64,000 nucleotides of DNA from Elgaria multicarinata webbii (taxonomy: Eukaryota; Chordata; Lepidosauria; Squamata; Anguidae). The stretch covers positions 121,185,681 to 121,249,680 of the forward strand of contig NC_086172.1 in NCBI RefSeq assembly GCF_023053635.1. Direction: 5' to 3'. This document shows, in pieces, positions 44,050-55,203 of this stretch. Position numbers and translations under genes: made by a program. The notes beneath the pieces were generated by a model, which saw nothing but the letters and a program-made list of their open reading frames with translations, did no database searches and was not told where the DNA came from. How positions within the stretch are numbered: position 1 is the stretch's first letter; each line of letters begins with the position of its first letter.

Positions 44050-46121
44050 AAACTAACAGAACCAGAACTTGACTGGGAGGAGGAATTATCTGGCAATAGT
44101 AGTGAGTCTGATATTTCTGAAATAGATAATTCTGAAGACTAAAGTGTTTCAGAGTTGCCAGATGCTGGTTTAGGGGATGAGCTAATGCCTCCCTCTGTTA
44201 AAAAAAAAAAGTTACCTGGTCCAAGTGACATTGCACAGTCTCAAAAGAAAAGTCCAATTCAGCCAGTGCTAAAAAGTTATCCAACAACAAAATATGGCCA
44301 ATTGTTGTGACATTTCAACCCAGCATGGTACAAATGCTATTCTTGGTTAGAATAAAGTGTAATATAAAATGCTGTGTTATGCTTTGCTTGTCACCATTTC
44401 TTTGGGAAAGATCCCTGTACTGCTGAAAATCCATTTAGTCATAAAGGGTACAACAACTGGAAAAAAGCTACTGCTAATGATTCAGGATTGAAGCTGCATA
44501 ACAGAAGTGCAGTCCACAAAGTCTGTAAGGTGGCATGGGAGAGTTACAAACAAACACAGAAATCCAAAGGAGGCTCAGTTTTAGTGCAATTAAGTGATGC
44601 TCATAAACAACTTATCAAAGAAAATAGGCATTATATAACCATTCTGACAGAAATTCTTTTGCTCGCTGCTGTACAAAAAATTGCTCAGCGTGAACATTGG
44701 GAAAGTGAGAGAAGTGATGACAGGGGAAATGTTCTTCAACTCTTGCATCTAGTTGCAAAACATGATCCCAGAATCTAGTCTAAAATAGATGCTCTTCCTC
44801 ACAATGCAAAGTACACACATCATTCCATTCAAGATGAATTGTTAAGCAATATGAACTGAATGGTTCTGGAGTCAATTTCTCATGAAGTGAAGGAAGCTGG
44901 CTTCTTTGCATTGATTGATGATGAAACTAAGGACATACGTAAGCAGGAACAAATGTCACTAGTTCTCCATTATTGCTACAATGGCAATATATATGAACAT
45001 TTTGTTGGTTTTCATCCATGCCATTCACTGAATGCTCCTTCACTACTGAGTCACATAAAGGAAATCTTAGCATGTTGTGGCATAGATACCAAGAACTGCA
45101 TAGCACAAACATATGATGGTGCCAATGTAACGAGTCAAAAACTAAATGGGGTGCAGGCCATCTATGTCCATTGTTTCAACCACAGGCTGAAATTAATTAT
45201 TGTTGATATATGTAAGAATATTGATGTTGTTGCAAACTTCTTCAACAACTGTACATATCTGTATCCTCTTCTTATGTGCATCCATGTTTCATTGAATTGC
45301 AAAGACAAACAAGGAATAAAATTATTGAATTAAAAAGATTGTCAGACACTTGCCTGGTGTGTCAGATTGCATCGTGTCTAGCTGTTAAGTCAACACTTCC
45401 CGTAATTTTATTGCTTCTGAATATAATCATCAGCAATGAATCAAATTCAGAAAGAAGTGTAGAGGCTTGTTGCATTCTAAATCAAACAGATTTTGGCTTT
45501 GTGTTTTGCCTGAATATTTTTAGTGAAGTGCTTCTTGAACTAAAAGTGCAAAAATCCGATTGCAGTGCGGCTCAAGCATGTGCCCTTGTTAATTCTCTGA
45601 TTGATAAATTGCAAGACCTCAGAGAGCAGGAGGAAAATTTCTGTAAAATTATGGCAGATGTGAAAATGTTTGCAGAAGAAAATTAAATCAAAATGCAAAA
45701 TAAAGAAAAGAGAATGCGCTGTATTCCAAAACAATTTCAAAACTACGTTACTGATTAAAAACAGTGGAAAGTATTGATCCAAAAACTGACCATGATTTTA
45801 GAATTAACGTGTTCCTTCCTGTTGTTGATAGCACTATTAGTGAACTTCAGAGAAGATTTACAGACAATTGCAATGTTTTGAATGAGGTTACTACTTTCAG
45901 TCCCAAGTGCTGTTACTCCCTTGATCCAGGAAAACTCAGACCATTTGTAAGTCATTATAGCAGTGACATGGATGGATTTGAAGCAGAACTCAGACTTTGC
46001 CCCAAAGTTCTAGATAGGTATGAATGAGAAAGACAAATAAAAATTGACAGAGTGAACCAAGTGTTTACTCTTCTTGAAGAACTGAAACTGTCTTTCAGTG
46101 AACTCCACAGACTGTGTGCCA
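44050..46121 (+). mobile_element. decayed hAT DNA transposon (TTF zinc finger + DUF4371-like transposase)
   Basis: Pieces of one transposase read in order on the + strand. An acidic and basic N-terminus (EELSGNSSESDISE, KKKKLPGPSDIAQSQKK) is followed by a TTF-type zinc finger (HFNPAWYKCYSW, then AVLCFACHHFFGKDPC), the catalytic-core start ESISHEVKEAGFFALIDDET, KQEQMSLVLHYCYNGNI, AQTYDGANV, IYVHCFNHRLKL, a helical middle (VEACCILNQTDFGF, LVNSLIDKLQDLREQEENF) and the hATC start ELHRLCA. Several in-frame stops (for example about 44139, 44305, 44856, 45684, 46025) and frame changes show it is dead. BovB interrupts it at 46122; the reading resumes at 49356 as TAITIPL, the expected next part of hATC, and then ends. 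I see no terminal repeats. ZMYM-like host genes share the domains but not the stops. Confidence 0.82.
46113..46121. repeat. BovB target-site duplication, left copy
   Basis: TGTGTGCCA, repeated at 49347-49355 on the other side of the LINE. Confidence 0.85.
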
Positions 46122-49100
46122 TTGTTGTTGTTTATTCGTTCAGTCGCTTCCGACTCTTCGTGACTTCATGGACCAGCCCACACCAGAGCTTTCTGTCGGT
46201 CGTCGTCACCCCTAGCTCCCCCAAGGTCAAGTCTGTCACCTCCAGAATATCATCCATCCATCTTGCCCTTGGTCGGCCCCTCTTCCTTTTGCCTTCCACT
46301 TTCCCTAGCATCAGCCTCTTCTCCAGGGTATCCTGTCTTCTCATTATGTGGCCAAAGTACTTCAGTTTTGCCTTTAATACCATTCCCTCAAGTGAGCAGT
46401 CTGGCTTTATTTCCTGGAGTATGGACTGGTTTGATCTTCTTGCAGTCCAAGGCACTCTCAGGATTTTCCTCCAACACCACAGTTCAAAAGCATCTATCTT
46501 CCTTCGCTCAGCTTTCCTTATGGTCCAGCTCTCGCAGCCATAGGTTACTACGGGAATACCATTGCTTTAACTATGCGGACCTTTGTTGTCAGTGTGGTGT
46601 CTCTGCTCTTAACTATTTTATCAAGATTTGTAATTGCTCTCCTCCCAAGAAGTAAACATCTTCTGATTTCCTGGCTGCAGTCAGCGTCTGCAGTAATCTT
46701 TGCACCCAGAAATACAAAGTTTGTCACTGCCTCCACGTTTTCTTCCTCTATTTGCCAGTTATCAATCAAGCTGGTTGCCATAATCTTGGTTTTTTTGAGG
46801 TTTAACTGCAACCCAGCTTTTGCACTTTCTTCTTTCACCTTTGTCATAAGGCTCCTCAGCTCCTCCTCGCTTTCAGCCATCAAAGTGGTGTCATCTGCAT
46901 ATCTGAGATTGTTAATGTTTCTTCCTGCGATTTTAACTCCAGCCTTGGATTCGTCAAGCCCAGAATGTCGCATGATGTGTTCTGCATACAAGTTGAATAG
47001 GTAAGGTGAGAGCATACAACCCTGCCGTACTCCTTTCCCAATCTTAAACCAGTCTGTTGTTCCATGGTCTGTTCTTACCGTAGCTACATGTTTGTTATAC
47101 AGATTCCTCAGGAGGCAGACAAGATGACTTGGTATCCCCATACCACCAAGAACTTGCCACAATTTGTTATGATCCACACAGTCAAAGGCTTTAGAATAGT
47201 CAATAAAACAGAAATAGTTGTTTTTCTGGAACTCCCTAGCTTTCTTCATTATCCAGCGGATATTGGCAATTTGGTCTCTAGTTCCTCTGCCTTTTCTAAA
47301 CCCAGCTTGTACATCTGGCAATTCTCGCTCCATGAATTGCTGGAGTCTACCTTGCAGGATCTTGAGCATTACCTTGCTGGCATGTGAAATAAGTGCCACT
47401 GTCCGATAGTTGGAACATTCTTTAGTGTTTCCCTTTTTTGGTATGGGGATATAAGTTGATTTTTTCCAGTCTGATGGCCATTCTTGTGTTTTCCAAATTT
47501 GCTGGCATATGGCATGCATCACCTTGACAGCATCATCTTGCAATATTTTAAACAGTTCAGCTGGGATACCATCGTCTCCTGCTGCCTTGTTATTAGCAAT
47601 GCTTCTTAAGGCCCATTCAACCTCACTCTTCAGGATGTCTGGCTCTAACTCACTGACCACACCGTCTGAGCTATCCCCGATATTATTATCCTTCCTATAC
47701 AGATCTTCCGTATATTCTTGCCACCTTTTCTTGATCTCTTCTGTTTCTGTTAGGTCCTTGCCATCTTTGTTTTTGATCATACCCATTTTTGCCTGGAATT
47801 TACCTCCGATGTTTCTAATTTTCTGGAAGAGGTCCCTTGTCCTTCCTATTCTATTGTCTTCTTCCACTTCCTCACATTGCTTGTTTAAAAATAATTCCTT
47901 ATCTCTTCTGGCTAACCTCTGGAATTTTGCATTTAATTGGGCATATCTCCCCCTATCACTGTTGCCTTTTGCTTTCCTTCTTTCTTGGGCTACTTCCAGT
48001 GTCTCAGCAGACAGCCATCTTGCCTTCTTGGTTTTCTTTTTCTTTGGGATGTTTTTTGTTGCCACCTCTTGGACAATGTTGCGAACTTCTGTCCATAGTT
48101 CTTCCGGGACCCTATCTACTAAATCTAGTCCCTTAAATCTGTTCTTCACTTCCACTGCATATTCCTTAGGAATATTAGTGAGCTCATATCTAACTGATCT
48201 GTGGGTCTTCCCTATTCTCTTTAGTTTGATTCTATATTGTGCAATAAGAAGTTCGTGATCTGAACTACAGTCAGCTCCAGGTCTTGTTTTTACTGTCTGT
48301 ATAGATGTCCGCCACCTTTGGCTGCAAAGGATGTAGTCAATCTGATTTCGGTGTCGGCCATCTGGTGAAGTCCATGTATAAAGCTGTCTTTTTGGTTGTT
48401 GGAAGAGAGTGTTTGTTGTGCACAGTGAGTTGTCCTGGCAGAATTCTATCAGCCTATGTCCCGCTTCATTTTGTTCTCCTAGACCATGATTACCTGTAAT
48501 TCCAGATGTCATTTGACTGCCCAGCTTAGCGTTCCAGTCTCCTGTAACGAAAATAACATCTCTTTTTGGTGTATTATCCAGTAGGTGCTGCAGATCCTCA
48601 TAGAACTGATCTATTTCTGCTTCTTCAGCATCTGTGGTTGGGGCATATATTTGGATCACTGTGATGTTAAATGGCTTACCCTGAATTCGAATTGAGATCA
48701 TTCTATCGTTTTTTTGGATTGTATCCAAGCACTGCTTTAGCCACTTTATTATTAATTATGAAGGCTACTCCATTTCTTCTGTGATCCTCTTGTCCACAGT
48801 AGTAGATCTGGTGGTGATCTGATGTGAAGTGGCCCATTCCGGTCCATTTCAGTTCACTGACACCCAATATATTAATATTTAATCTTGACATCTCACCAAT
48901 AACCACATCCAATTTGCCCTGGCTCATAGATCTTACATTCCAGGTTCCTATGGTGTGTTGATCTTTAGAACATCGGATTCGTCGTTCACCACCAGCACCA
49001 TCGGCCGCTAGCCGTCCTTTCGGCTTTGAGCTAGCTGCGTCATCACATCTGGGGCTACTTGAACTTATCCTCTGTTCCTCCCCAGTAGCATTTGGACCAT

Positions 49101-49346
49101 CTTCCGACCTGGGGGTCCCATCTTCCGATGGTATACCGACATATCTCTGGTTGTACTGATCCATTTAGTTTTCATGGCAAGAATACTGGGGTGGGTTGCC
49201 ATTACCTTCCCCAGGTATCGTATTGAGTCTGACCTCTCTGCCATGACCTTCCCGTCTTGGGTGTCCCTTCACGGTTTAGCTCATGGCATCCTTGAGGTGC
49301 TCAAGCTCCAGCACCACGACAAGGTAACGATCTCCTTTGCTGGAGA
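46122..49346 (-). mobile_element. RTE/BovB LINE, essentially full length with two frame breaks
   Basis: A BovB non-LTR retrotransposon read right to left. The 5' region (49346-49165) has the BovB phrases AGCAAAGGAGATCGTTACCT and CATGGCAGAGAGGTCAGACT. The protein begins at about 49164 (MDQYNQRYVGIPSEDG). Endonuclease: GTWNVRSMSQGKLD, SELKWTGMGH, VTGDWNAKLG, RNQIDYILCSQRW, SDHELLIAQYRIK. Reverse transcriptase: FIDYSKAFDCVDHNK, KGVRQGCMLSPYLFNLYAEH, RYADDTTLMAESEEE. C-terminus: VPWTARRSNQSILQEI, YFGHIMRRQD. Breaks: one extra A in the A run near 48714-48720 (NPKNDRM becomes NPKKR-stop) and one base lost near 46550 (KAMVFPVV becomes KAMVFP-stop). It ends in a CAACAACAA-type 3' tail and is flanked by a 9-bp duplication. 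Known: BovB is shared between squamates and ruminants through horizontal transfer. Confidence 0.96.
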
Positions 49347-49380
49347 TGTGTGCCACAGCCATTACAATACCTCTAATAGG
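49347..49380 (+). mobile_element. BovB target duplication (right) and short hAT remainder
   Basis: TGTGTGCCA at 49347-49355, then CAGCCATTACAATACCTCTA, which continues the hATC reading (LHRLCA-TAITIPL). The hAT homology stops by about 49376. Confidence 0.75.
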
Positions 49381-49439
49381 GTGACCAGATGACCTGGAAA
49401 ACCCCAGAGACTTCTGGAAAAATGGGGATCTCCTGGGCA
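49377..49439. other. junction sequence beginning TAGGGTGACCAGATG
   Basis: TAGGGTGACCAGATGACCTG resembles the terminus of the fold-back MITEs at 51262 and 58518, but the sequence after it differs, so I call no element. Confidence 0.35.
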
Positions 49440-49935
49440 ATTTGGACTGGGCCTCAATTTATCAGGGAAAAGCCCCAGAGGATGTGTTCCCGGACTTCCG
49501 GGATTGCTCCGGCCAAGGAGAAGGCTGGGATCCACATTGGGAGGGCCTAGAATGACATGTTCCCAGACTTCTGGGAAAGTGTCCCCCCACCCCACCCCAG
49601 TGCTGATCTAGCCTTCTCCTGGGCCAGCATGATCGTGCCAACCTTGGAGAATGCCCTGGGAGCGCTGGAAGACAAGTTCCAGGACTTCCAGGAATGCATC
49701 ATCTAGCCCCCCAATCTCTGATTTAGCCTTATCCTGGGCTGGCGCAATCAGGAAAAGGCCTGGATTGGCCCTGGGGGCTCTGGAAGATGTCCTCCAGCAC
49801 CCCCAGCACTGATCTAGCCAAGGAGAAGGCCTGGATTGGCCCTGGGGTGGCTGGAAGATGTGTTCCCAGACTTCTAGGAATGCATCCTCCAGCACACCCA
49901 CCCCAGTGCTGATCTTGCCTTCTCCTGGGTTGGTG
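49440..49935. repeat. minisatellite of about four diverged units, 100-140 bp
   Basis: The blocks GAAGGCCTGGATTGGCCCTG, GTTCCCAGACTTCTRGGAA, GCATCCTCCAGCACMCCCAC, CAGTGCTGATCTAGCCTTCT and CCTGGGYTGGCGCAATC recur in the same order, with unit-length differences from small deletions. It encodes overlapping repetitive frames on the - strand, which I attribute to the repeat. Confidence 0.8.
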
Positions 49936-50221
49936 CAAGTGAAATCACCTGATGGATTGCTTTCTTGCTGTCTGAAGCTGCTGAATTTTTAGCCGGGGTC
50001 AAGAAAGAATTCCCCTCGAAGGGCCTAGACCAACAATTAAAAATAACTCTTGGAATAATTAATTAAGTTTAGCTACACCCCCACAGCTATCACTCACATA
50101 CAGCAACATTAGAGACTGTACATCTGATGAATGAATATAACTAGAATGAAACAGGACATATACTGGATTCCTGTAAACAAAACAATGCAGTGTGTTGTAA
50201 TTTAATATAACAATGCAGTTT
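49936..50221. other. intergenic, nothing recognised
   Basis: Unique-looking A+T-rich sequence leading into the tandem array; short pre-echoes of its AACAATGCAGTTTGTTGTAA phrase begin near 50184. Confidence 0.45.
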
Positions 50222-50460
50222 GTTGTAACAACTTTGTCTGGCAAACTTACAAATTAAACAATGTAGCTTGTTACAATACTCTATTCTGTTGGACACAACG
50301 TTGCCAGTGTACAACTGTTCATGATATCAAAGTAGCCTGTTGCAACAATTTTGTCTGGCAGACTCATAAATTAAACAATGTAGTTTTTTGTAATAACTTT
50401 TTCTGTTGGACACAACGTTGCTTGTGGAAATAATTTTGTCTGTTAGACACAATACCCTGA
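50184..50460. repeat. tandem array with a unit of about 118 bp
   Basis: TTGTAACAACTTTGTCTGGC, AAATTAAACAATGTAG, TCTGTTGGACACAACGTTGC occur at about 50222-50310 and again at about 50339-50420, followed by a partial third unit (AATAATTTTGTCTGTTAGAC). Family unknown. Confidence 0.75.
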
Positions 50461-51045
50461 ATGTAACTGTTTATGAAGGACGACGATATTACTTTGACCT
50501 GATCTGGAGTTTAAAATTTAGAACTGTTGATAAACTATATTCAGTTATCTTACATTCTTGATAAGCAAATCATTACACGCAGCTGTATGCCCCCTGGTAT
50601 TCTTTTTTTCTGTTACTATCAACTGCAGCCTTGTGTTTGTTAGCAAAGATGCACTCATAAGGAGTCCCAGTGAATGTGTGTGTTCAGAATTCAGGAGCAG
50701 GAAGTGAAATGCAAAGTATTAAGAAGGCACTGCATGTGGGGAGTGTGGGGAAATGGTAAGGTGCAATGGTGTAGTGATGTAGTGGAACCAGTGTGTGCGT
50801 GTCTCAGGGAGGCTGTGCTGGCCTTTCTCATTAGCAGGAACGCTGACATCATCTGCCACCACCCACCCACTCTCCGCAGACTTCTTTGTTTCCTCTGAGC
50901 TTAGCTGCAATCCTTGCAGTAGCTGGGGGTGAGGGATGAATTTTCCCAGTAACAATATATTGTTCTGTGCTATTGCTGTTGTAAAGCAAAGTATTTTGGG
51001 GTGATGCGGTCTTGAAAGGCAAACTAAGTCCCATTAGCTTTGCCG

Positions 51046-51046
<1 letters not shown>
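50461..51046. other. intergenic, nothing recognised
   Basis: No gene or repeat family recognised. Confidence 0.45.
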
Positions 51047-51084
<38 letters not shown>

Positions 51085-51085
51085 C
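51047..51085. repeat. (AAC)n microsatellite
   Basis: About 13 perfect AAC/ACA triplets. Confidence 0.95.
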
Positions 51086-51261
51086 CTGGTGGAGATGCAA
51101 ATTGCCGGAATTGATGAGTTGATATGGATCAACACAGTTGCCTGAATTTTTGGACTCTCCTTAAGGGTGAAGCAATGGAGACTGCCTTTGTGAGTGCCTG
51201 CACTTCAGAATTCACCCACACCCTGGCAAGGATTCTGGAGAGAAACAGATCCAAAACACAG

Positions 51262-51579
51262 TAGGGTGACCATATGGGAAGGAGGACAAGGCTCCTGTAT
51301 CTTTAACAGTTGTAGAGAAAAGGGAATTTCAGCAGGTGTCATTTGTATGCATGCAGCATGTGGTAAAATTCCATCTTCGTCATAACATTTAAAGCTGTAG
51401 AAGCCCTGTTCACTTGACCAGATACAAAGGAGGGCAGGGCTCCTGCAGCTTTAACCATTGTGATGAAGAGGGAATTTCACCAGGTGCTGCATGCATACAA
51501 ATGACACCTGCTGAAATTCCCTTTTCTGTACATCTGTTAGATACAGGAGCCCTGTCCTCCCTTCCATACGGTCTCAATA
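51262..51579. mobile_element. fold-back MITE (TAGGGTGACCATATG family), copy 1
   Basis: Almost the whole element is one palindrome. The left arm TAGGGTGACCATATGGGAAG, CTCCTGTATCTTTAACAGTT, GGGAATTTCAGCAGGTGTCA, TTTGTATGCATGCAGCA is mirrored by the right arm TGCTGCATGCATACAAATGA, CACCTGCTGAAATTCCCTTT, GATACAGGAGCCCTGTCCTC, with a short centre near 51415-51425. The arms are about 150 bp each. No coding capacity; no clear target duplication for this copy. Confidence 0.85.
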
Positions 51580-53235
51580 CTTGGGTTTGGCACTTAAGAC
51601 ATCTACTCAAAATTAAAATTAAACAGATTTTATTAAAGGAAAAATAAAGTTAAACATAATTACAGACTTTCTGCCCAAGCAAAGCAAAGTGGCATACTCA
51701 CAAATTTTGCAGCTTTATACACCCAAATTCTGCACCACTCATACTGACTCTGCAAAAGAGATCCTTCTCTGCAGAGGGACTTCTATTTCTCCCAAGCAAA
51801 ACCAAGGAGTCACTGAGGCCTACAGGCTAGGCTTAGAGCAACATCCATCCTGGATCTCAAGCCTGAGGGAAGGGCAAGGAAAGGCCTCCTCCTCTTCTGT
51901 GTTCAGACTTAAAAGCCCTTCTCAAAGCCAGTGACTCCCTCCTTAACACATATATATTTATTTTAACAGATCTAAGTTCATTGGTCCACATCATCTATCC
52001 TCTTCACAGAATATCTCATTCTTTCTGAGGTACTTGTTTTTGTCTAAACTGGACCACACTTCTGCTTTTCATGTGGTCAACTTTCTTGTTTACATCTTCT
52101 TTTTCTAAACCACAAGGCTACTTTTCTATATACCTAGTTCCCTTCTAAGGAACAAGACAATTGGCACAATCACACACTACTAATGACTAATGTCTTAAAG
52201 CATCTCACCCTTGATACAATGTTTTGGTTGTACTCCCACTTGTCCCCTTAACCTTGAAGTGTTACCACCATGACTTCTACAACCTTTTAATTCCCTTCTA
52301 TTCCCCCAAAAGCTTCTGCTTTCTGATGTGCTAACAAGCTCCTATAACCCCCCTTACACATGCTAAGGAAAATTGCAAGGTCTAAGAAAAACTCCTTCCA
52401 TGCAGCAAGTGTTAGCCTTTCTAAATCAATGTGTTATCCCAGGTCTCCAGAATAGAGAAGGATTTAGCCCAAAACAAAAAATGCACACAGAATGCCAAAA
52501 ACAATTTTCTAAGGCAAAAAAAAAATCCATTTTATTTTGGAAGCGATTCAAGTGCATATGAGAAAGCAAAAAAAAATTTAAAGACATAATGGCCGAATTC
52601 CAGAGTTGTGGAAGGTAGGCTGCCCACTCTGGGAATATTTTAAAGAGATCAGCAAGATAGAAAGCCAAAGAAAAGATTTTCTAAAAAATAAAAGAGAATC
52701 ACACAACATTCTAGGGATGCATGCACCCTCCGTGTGCATTGATGAGGCTCACTGGATCAGGGGGCTGTTGATTTTAAAAAGTAAAAATCGAATGTTCTTA
52801 ACATATTACTAAAATCAGCACTAGGTAACTACTACTACATGGATCCAGATTTAGTCATAGTTAGAGAAGACCTACTGAAATCAATGGGAGAAGATAGTCA
52901 TAACTAATTTAAGTCTCATTTATTTCAATGGGTCTCCTCTAAGTATGACTAAATCTGATTCCAACCCCATGCCCTGTGCTGTGACGGAAGGTCCATGTAG
53001 ATTTCTCACTTATTTATTTTCTTTCTGGAGCCCCTCAGCAATTTTTGGCTAAAAAGCAGCAGTACTGGACTGAGCGATGGCTTCTTGGTGTGTGTGCGCA
53101 TGTGATGTGCAGTGGTACAGCAAGGTCTAAAACTTGGGGCCAAAGCCTGTGGATGGGGGAGGGAGCGGATAACTACCTACAGAGTGTCAGGTGTTGGGGG
53201 CAGCAGCAAACACACCCAGTTTCATCACTTGGGCT
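51580..53235. other. intergenic, nothing recognised
   Basis: A+T-rich sequence with short frames lacking recognisable domains. A phrase near 52835-52960 (AAATCAATGGGAGAAG, TCATTTATTTCAATGGGTCT) recalls a common reptile interspersed motif but is too short to call. Confidence 0.45.
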
Positions 53236-53545
53236 TAAGAACATAAGAAGAGTCATGCTGGATTAGACCAAGGGTCTATTTAGTCCAGCATTCAGTTTAC
53301 ACAGTGGCCAACCAGCTGCCCACAGGAAACCCACGAGCAGGACATGAGTGCTGCAGCACCTTCTCTGCCCATGTTTCCTAGTATGTAGGCACACTGCTTC
53401 TGATACTGGAGATTGCACTTAGCCATCAGGACTAGTAGCCATTGATAGCTTTCTCCCCTGTGAATTTATCCAATCCCCTTTTAAAGCCATCCAAATTGGT
53501 GGACACCACTACGCCTTGTGGTAGCAAATGCTCTAGTTTAACTGC
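53236..53545 (+). repeat. interspersed repeat (GGTCCATCTAGTCCAGCAT type), longest copy
   Basis: AAGAACATAAGAAGAGTCAT, GCTGGATTAGACCAAGGGTC, ACACAGTGGCCAACCAGCTG, AGCAGGACATGAGTGC, CATCAGGACTAGTAGCCATT, and further on AATCCCCTTTTAAAGCCATC and GGTGGACACCACTACGCCTT. This copy defines the 3' part missing from the other four. Confidence 0.75.
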
Positions 53546-54944
53546 AGCATCCATTCTTTGGCTTATGTTTAAACAATGGTTTAAATGTCAGGACCAGCTG
53601 GGGGTGCATGTGGTTACTGATGCACTTTTTATTGATTATACTTTAAAATATATATTATCTTCTTCTACAACAAAAATAAATGTGCTTAGCCTTAGGGCAG
53701 GAGAAGCAAACTCCATTTTATTCCTGGAGTCATAACGGGGCCATGATTGAAGTAAATGTAAAATGCAAAACTGCTCATATTCAGAGGAATTTCTTTTTTA
53801 ATTGTTATTATCAGGGTTAACAAACAGTTTTTTAAAATATTCATTTGGTCTAACATCAGGAATGCAGGAGCATTGTTAAAGCATGGAACAGGGAGGATAT
53901 GGAGAGAAGAGAAATATTACTCATGAGCTTCACAATGAAAATAATACATGTGGCTGTCTGAAGCCTCCCCCCTCCCCCCTGTATGGCCATTCATTTCAGG
54001 GTCTAAAATTATCCAGCTGCATCACTGGTGGTGTGCACAGATGTGTTTAAATGAGTCTCATTTTCAGTCTTGCTCAAATAGACTTAAACATCTCTGAATG
54101 GGAAATGGCTAGTGCAGTGACTAAAAACAGGCTAAGTGGAAGCATCTGCCCAACAAGAATTATCACCAAGGGGAGGAAAAAGGACAAACAATAATAAGTC
54201 TGTAGGAGGAACATGTAGATATGGGAATGACATGAATTAGATAAACCAATTAATTTCTCTAAGCCATATGAACGTAATCTCCTCCCCCGAGGGGATTGGC
54301 TTCTGATCTGTGTTTATTAAATCAGGACCTTTGGAGAAGAACAGAGCTTCGAATGAAGTCGGCTGGTAGGCTGTCTCCTTCCCAGACAGCAAAAAAAAAA
54401 AGGGGGGGGGGTTGATGTGATTATTTATTTCCTTTCTGATGCATAAAAAACCCAGACTCTCTGGTACCCATCCAAAGCAGCAGACTGCATCCAGCACGTA
54501 AACCAGTGTTGAACCGCTCCTTCCAAGACCAACTCTACACCTCTCCCTACTGGGGGGAAAAAACAGGGCAAAGATCTCATGAAAAACTCGGATTGCAAGG
54601 AATTCAATTTTGCTCTCAATAAATGTGACAGAATGCACAGCGAGAGCCATAACCTGAACAAGAAATCCAGCCTCTTGGTTTCTAAAGCAACCATTTGTGA
54701 CAGACACAAGAAGCACTGCACTGCAATGCTCCTGCTAGGGCTGGGATGGTGGGAGAGAAACGCTGCCGAACAAGGATGGGTCCTTTACACAGATTTAAGG
54801 CAGGATTCACAGGAGCCAGCCAAGTCCCTGAGAGGGCGGGAGACATATGGAGGAGTTCCCTTTCTCGCCCGCTACGTTTTGAGGGGTGCCTGCTGGCCAT
54901 GTACCTGTTGGTAAGGGGACAGGAGAGCAGTAAGAAATACCACC
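53546..54944. other. intergenic, nothing recognised
   Basis: No gene or repeat family recognised. Homopolymer runs at about 54390-54412 (poly-A then poly-G) are low complexity. Confidence 0.45.
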
Positions 54945-55203
54945 ATCCTTGAAATGCATCTGAGATGCAACCAGATTTGGAACCACATGTTGAGTTTTGG
55001 TTGCCTTCTGCTAAAAAAAAAAAGGTATTAGCTGGAGAAGATATAGGGAAGGAGAGTGTCACAATGGTAAAAGCCCTGCTTTGTGTGAAGAAGGTCCCAC
55101 GTTCCATCCCTGGCATCTCTGAATTCCCGCCAGAAACCCCGAAGAGCCACTGCCAATCAGTATCGACAATGGACCTACGATCTGATTCGGCATAAGGCAT
55201 CTC
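54945..55203 (+). repeat. SINE-containing composite repeat, + copy of an inverted pair
   Basis: ATGTTGAGTTTTGGTTGCCT, a poly-A stretch, then GGAGAAGATATAGGGAAGGA, and from about 55055 a tRNA-type SINE (ACAATGGTAAAAGCCCTGCT, A-box region; TTCCATCCC, B-box region; GATTCGGCATAAGGCATC). The whole unit returns in reverse at 55540-55805. Confidence 0.7.

Noticed and set aside
46573-48258. Several + strand frames of 100-250 codons
   Set aside because: All are antisense to the BovB polyprotein.
48985-49012. RE1-like AGCACCATCGG sequence
   Set aside because: It is part of the BovB 5' coding region and matches the REST site poorly.
49608-49938. - strand repetitive frames (ETHLPATPGPIQAF-like)
   Set aside because: They arise from the minisatellite units and have no recognisable protein family.
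50184-50460. Tandem array considered as a CRISPR-like array
   Set aside because: Units of 118 bp without short conserved repeats and unique spacers, in a vertebrate genome without cas genes.
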